Positions 62,286 to 64,000 of a stretch of DNA of 64,000 nucleotides are shown in pieces. The DNA is from Undibacterium sp. Jales W-56 (GTDB lineage: Bacteria > Pseudomonadota > Gammaproteobacteria > Burkholderiales > Burkholderiaceae_D), in the NCBI RefSeq assembly GCF_025548535.1, contig NZ_JAJLQW010000003.1, forward strand, positions 434,001-498,000, read 5' to 3'. The position numbers and the translations under genes are program-made. The notes beneath the pieces are model-generated. The model was not told where the DNA came from. It saw only the letters and a list, made by a program, of their open reading frames with translations, and ran no database searches. Every line of letters begins with the position of its first letter. Within the stretch, counting starts at the first letter, position 1.

Positions 62286-62729
62286 ATGATGTGTTCTGAT
62301 ATAACGCAAGACAAGCTGCAACAAGCGGTAAGCGACGCCAGAAAAGAGCGGCAACGCGAGTCGGTGCTCTGGGGGATTGTGCTGATCGCGGTCGGCTGCA
62401 TATTTCTTTTGGAACAATGGGGCTTTGTCGATTTACGCCCCTACATCGGCGAAAAAATTCGCTGGTGGTATTGCTGGCCTTTGCTCATCGCCCTGATCGG
62501 CCTGGTCAAGGCCTTGAGCGCCACCGTCTTTGAGCAAATGATCAAAGGGACGATGCAAGTGATCATCGGTTTGTGGCTGTATGTATGCCTGACCGAATTA
62601 TGGGGCTGGACATTCAGAACCAGTTGGCCGGTCATCCTGATCGCTTTTGGTGCCGCCACCTTGATCAGAGGTGCCTATAACCTGACCAGCAAATCGAATA
62701 AAAATTCTGACAAGGAGTCTCAATCATGA
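62286..62729 (+). CDS. LiaF-like transmembrane protein, first of pair
   Basis: A 147-residue membrane protein with four predicted spans: VLWGIVLIAVGCIFLLEQWGFVDL, YCWPLLIALIGLVKALS, MIKGTMQVIIGLWLYVCLTELWGW and WPVILIAFGAATLIRGAYNL. This repeat of hydrophobic hairpins with W/P at the turns is the DUF5668/LiaF N-terminal module. The SD GGAAGGA precedes the ATG at 62286 (or 62289). It overlaps the next gene by 4 bp. With it and the sensor kinase downstream it forms a likely envelope-stress operon. Confidence 0.8.
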   Translation: MMCSDITQDKLQQAVSDARKERQRESVLWGIVLIAVGCIFLLEQWGFVDLRPYIGEKIRWWYCWPLLIALIGLVKALSATVFEQMIKGTMQVIIGLWLYVCLTELWGWTFRTSWPVILIAFGAATLIRGAYNLTSKSNKNSDKESQS

Positions 62730-63430
62730 ATCACTCACATAATCAGCGTCGCGTCCTGTTCGGCGCCATCGTCGTGATCTTCGGGGTACTGGCGCTGGTC
62801 GATAATCTGCACTGGTTTAATGCCCGCGACTACCTCCAGTTCTGGCCCATGGTATTCATCGCTTTCGGCGGTTTAAAAATGGCGCAAACCCGCCATGGTT
62901 CTGGCTACATCATCGGCGGCGCATTGGTTGCGGCAGGCGTGCTGATGACTTTATCGAACATGGGCATCGTGTATTTCCGCATGCGGGACTGGTGGCCGAT
63001 GTTCATCATCATGGCGGGACTGGCGGTCGTCTTCAAAGGGGTGCGTAGGGAGAAGGAAAATGCCAGCAAGAGCCCCGGTTTGTCCGGCATGAGCGCAATG
63101 GCCGATACCACCATCGATGCAGTGGCCTTCATGAGCGGCAACAACATGAGCGTGGTATCGCAAGATTTTCGCGGCGGCGAAGCGACTGCAGTGATGGGTG
63201 GCATCGAGATCGACTTGCGCCAGGCATCGATACAATCCGAAGCGGTATTGCAGGTGTTTGCGATGTGGGGCGGGATCGTGCTAAAAGTCCCAGCGGATTG
63301 GACCGTGGTCAGCAATGGCATCCCTATCATGGGCGGGATTGACGATAAAACCGTACCGCCGATGGCACCGGTCAAACGCTTGGTGATCGAAGGTTACGTG
63401 ATTATGGGCGGGGTTGAAATCAAGAATTAA
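62726..63430 (+). CDS. LiaF-like envelope protein with C-terminal LiaF domain
   Basis: A 234-residue protein. Residues 1-105 have four spans as in LiaF N-terminal modules (RVLFGAIVVIFGVLALVDNLHWF, FWPMVFIAFGGLKM, GGALVAAGVLMTLSNMG, WWPMFIIMAGLAVVFKGVR). Residues 125-234 are a beta-rich LiaF-like domain: TTIDAVAFMSGNNMSVVSQDFRGGEATAVMGGIEIDLRQASIQSEAVLQVFAMWGGIVLKVPADW and GIPIMGGIDDKTVPPM. In Firmicutes, LiaF controls a kinase of the cell-wall stress response. The ATGA overlap ties it to the previous gene. A hairpin at 63463-63500 follows. Confidence 0.85.
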   Translation: MNHSHNQRRVLFGAIVVIFGVLALVDNLHWFNARDYLQFWPMVFIAFGGLKMAQTRHGSGYIIGGALVAAGVLMTLSNMGIVYFRMRDWWPMFIIMAGLAVVFKGVRREKENASKSPGLSGMSAMADTTIDAVAFMSGNNMSVVSQDFRGGEATAVMGGIEIDLRQASIQSEAVLQVFAMWGGIVLKVPADWTVVSNGIPIMGGIDDKTVPPMAPVKRLVIEGYVIMGGVEIKN

Positions 63431-63462
63431 TTTGGGATGCACACAAAAAATTAGCCGCAGAG

Positions 63463-63500
63463 GCGTAGATAGCGCAAAGGATACATTGTGCTATCTACGC
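63463..63500. repeat. Hairpin between LiaF-like gene and sensor kinase
   Basis: Arms GCGTAGATAGCGCAA (63463-63477) and TTGTGCTATCTACGC (63486-63500) complementary at 14 of 15 positions, loop of 8 nt. No T-run, so possibly a stabiliser or attenuator rather than a full terminator. Confidence 0.6.
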
Positions 63501-63538
63501 CCCGGTGTTGATGACGTAACTCTTAGAGCACTCAAGCG

Positions 63539-64000
63539 ATGAAACCGATGACTTCCAATATGCGTAAGCTGATGTGGTATCTGATGGCATGGCTATTGGC
63601 GGGTGTGGTGATCGCAGCGCTGTTGGTGACGACTGCCGGCACCAGTTGGCAAGCCGGCCTCGGGTTTGCGATACCGGTGAGTTTGATTTACGGCTTTGTG
63701 GCTGCTTCTGCTTACTATGTCTGCCGCTCATTGCCGATGGCGAAGCGGCAGTTTTTTTTGACGCTGGCGATCTTCGGCGGCGCATCCCTGATCTCCGGCC
63801 TGATGTGGCTAGCGCTGTGCTATGCCTGGAATTATCTGGCCTACACCTTACGTCAGCTCATCGGCTTTGGCGCCGTTGGCGGTACGGTAGGCGGTACCAC
63901 GCTGCCGGGTAGTTTGATTGCGATCACGCCACAGATGTCGGTGATGTTGTTTGCTGCCGGCAGCTGTTTATATTTGTTGTCGATATTTGCGCATGATGTG
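63539..64000 (+). CDS. LytS/AlgZ-like sensor histidine kinase, 5' part only
   Basis: An open frame of exactly 154 codons that runs off the window end. It starts KPMTSNMRKLMWYLMAWLLAGVVIAALLV, then has three to four more hydrophobic spans (GFAIPVSLIYGFVAASAYYV, FFLTLAIFGGASLISGLMWLALCYAWNYL, LFAAGSCLYLLSIF) and basic turns between them. This is the membrane sensor part common in LytS/AlgZ-type kinases of Burkholderiales; the kinase domain would follow outside. ATG at 63539 or 63548; SD weak. Assignment rests on topology and on its place after two LiaF-like genes. Confidence 0.6.
   Translation, partial: MKPMTSNMRKLMWYLMAWLLAGVVIAALLVTTAGTSWQAGLGFAIPVSLIYGFVAASAYYVCRSLPMAKRQFFLTLAIFGGASLISGLMWLALCYAWNYLAYTLRQLIGFGAVGGTVGGTTLPGSLIAITPQMSVMLFAAGSCLYLLSIFAHDV

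Overview
The window reads as a piece of a betaproteobacterial chromosome, most likely Burkholderiales and close to Oxalobacteraceae. The reasons are the block mnmG-rsmG-parA-parB followed by a complete F1Fo ATP synthase operon, then hemE and priA, together with the style of the proteins (type-B PutA, LysR-controlled catabolic genes, AzlCD, LytS-like kinase) and a moderate GC content. The genus cannot be fixed from this sequence. I saw no rRNA, tRNA or CRISPR array.

Layout. 0-4 kb: two tandem alkaline phosphatases and an exported protein, minus strand. 4-8.4 kb: an Lrp-type regulator divergent from putA. 8.4-9.4 kb: a non-coding kilobase with a duplicated DnaA-box module around a long hairpin. 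9.4-19 kb: mostly minus-strand genes, including two acyltransferase-fold proteins around a BtaA-like betaine-lipid enzyme, glpK with two operator-like palindromes, a glycine-zipper protein, an FKBP and a YgjP-like peptidase. 19-30 kb: a divergent LysR gene, then mmsA, a nitronate monooxygenase family gene, a GMC oxidoreductase and a five-gene LivGFKHM-type ABC importer, apparently a catabolic and uptake block for an unidentified substrate. 30-33 kb: AzlCD exporter, an iron alcohol dehydrogenase and a TSUP permease. 33-46 kb: the segregation and energy core, with three parS sites (33.0, 33.9 and 35.5 kb) around mnmG, then rsmG, parAB, a hydrolase and atpIBEFHAGDC behind a good sigma-70 promoter. 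46-52.7 kb: a CoA-binding protein, PPK2, an SGNH hydrolase, hemE, priA and a YggU protein, with two more DnaA-box clusters on both sides of hemE.

52.7-58.5 kb is the accessory highlight. It looks like an integron gene-cassette array without an integrase in view: small plus-strand genes (zinc-ribbon membrane protein, cupin, two VOC proteins, a membrane-anchored XRE regulator and unknowns) separated by attC-like folded sites ending in GTTRRRY. The array is broken by a REP-associated tyrosine transposase (RAYT) element and by a second copy whose transposase gene is almost entirely deleted. Both copies end in the same attC-like sequence. Three cassette genes appear broken: one by an in-frame stop, one by a 1-nt frameshift and one truncated at the RAYT element.

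58.5-64 kb returns to chromosomal genes: a polymer-forming beta-solenoid protein, an M29-like aminopeptidase, two overlapping LiaF-like membrane proteins and the start of a LytS-like sensor kinase that runs off the window. All identifications are from reading the sequence; no database search was run.
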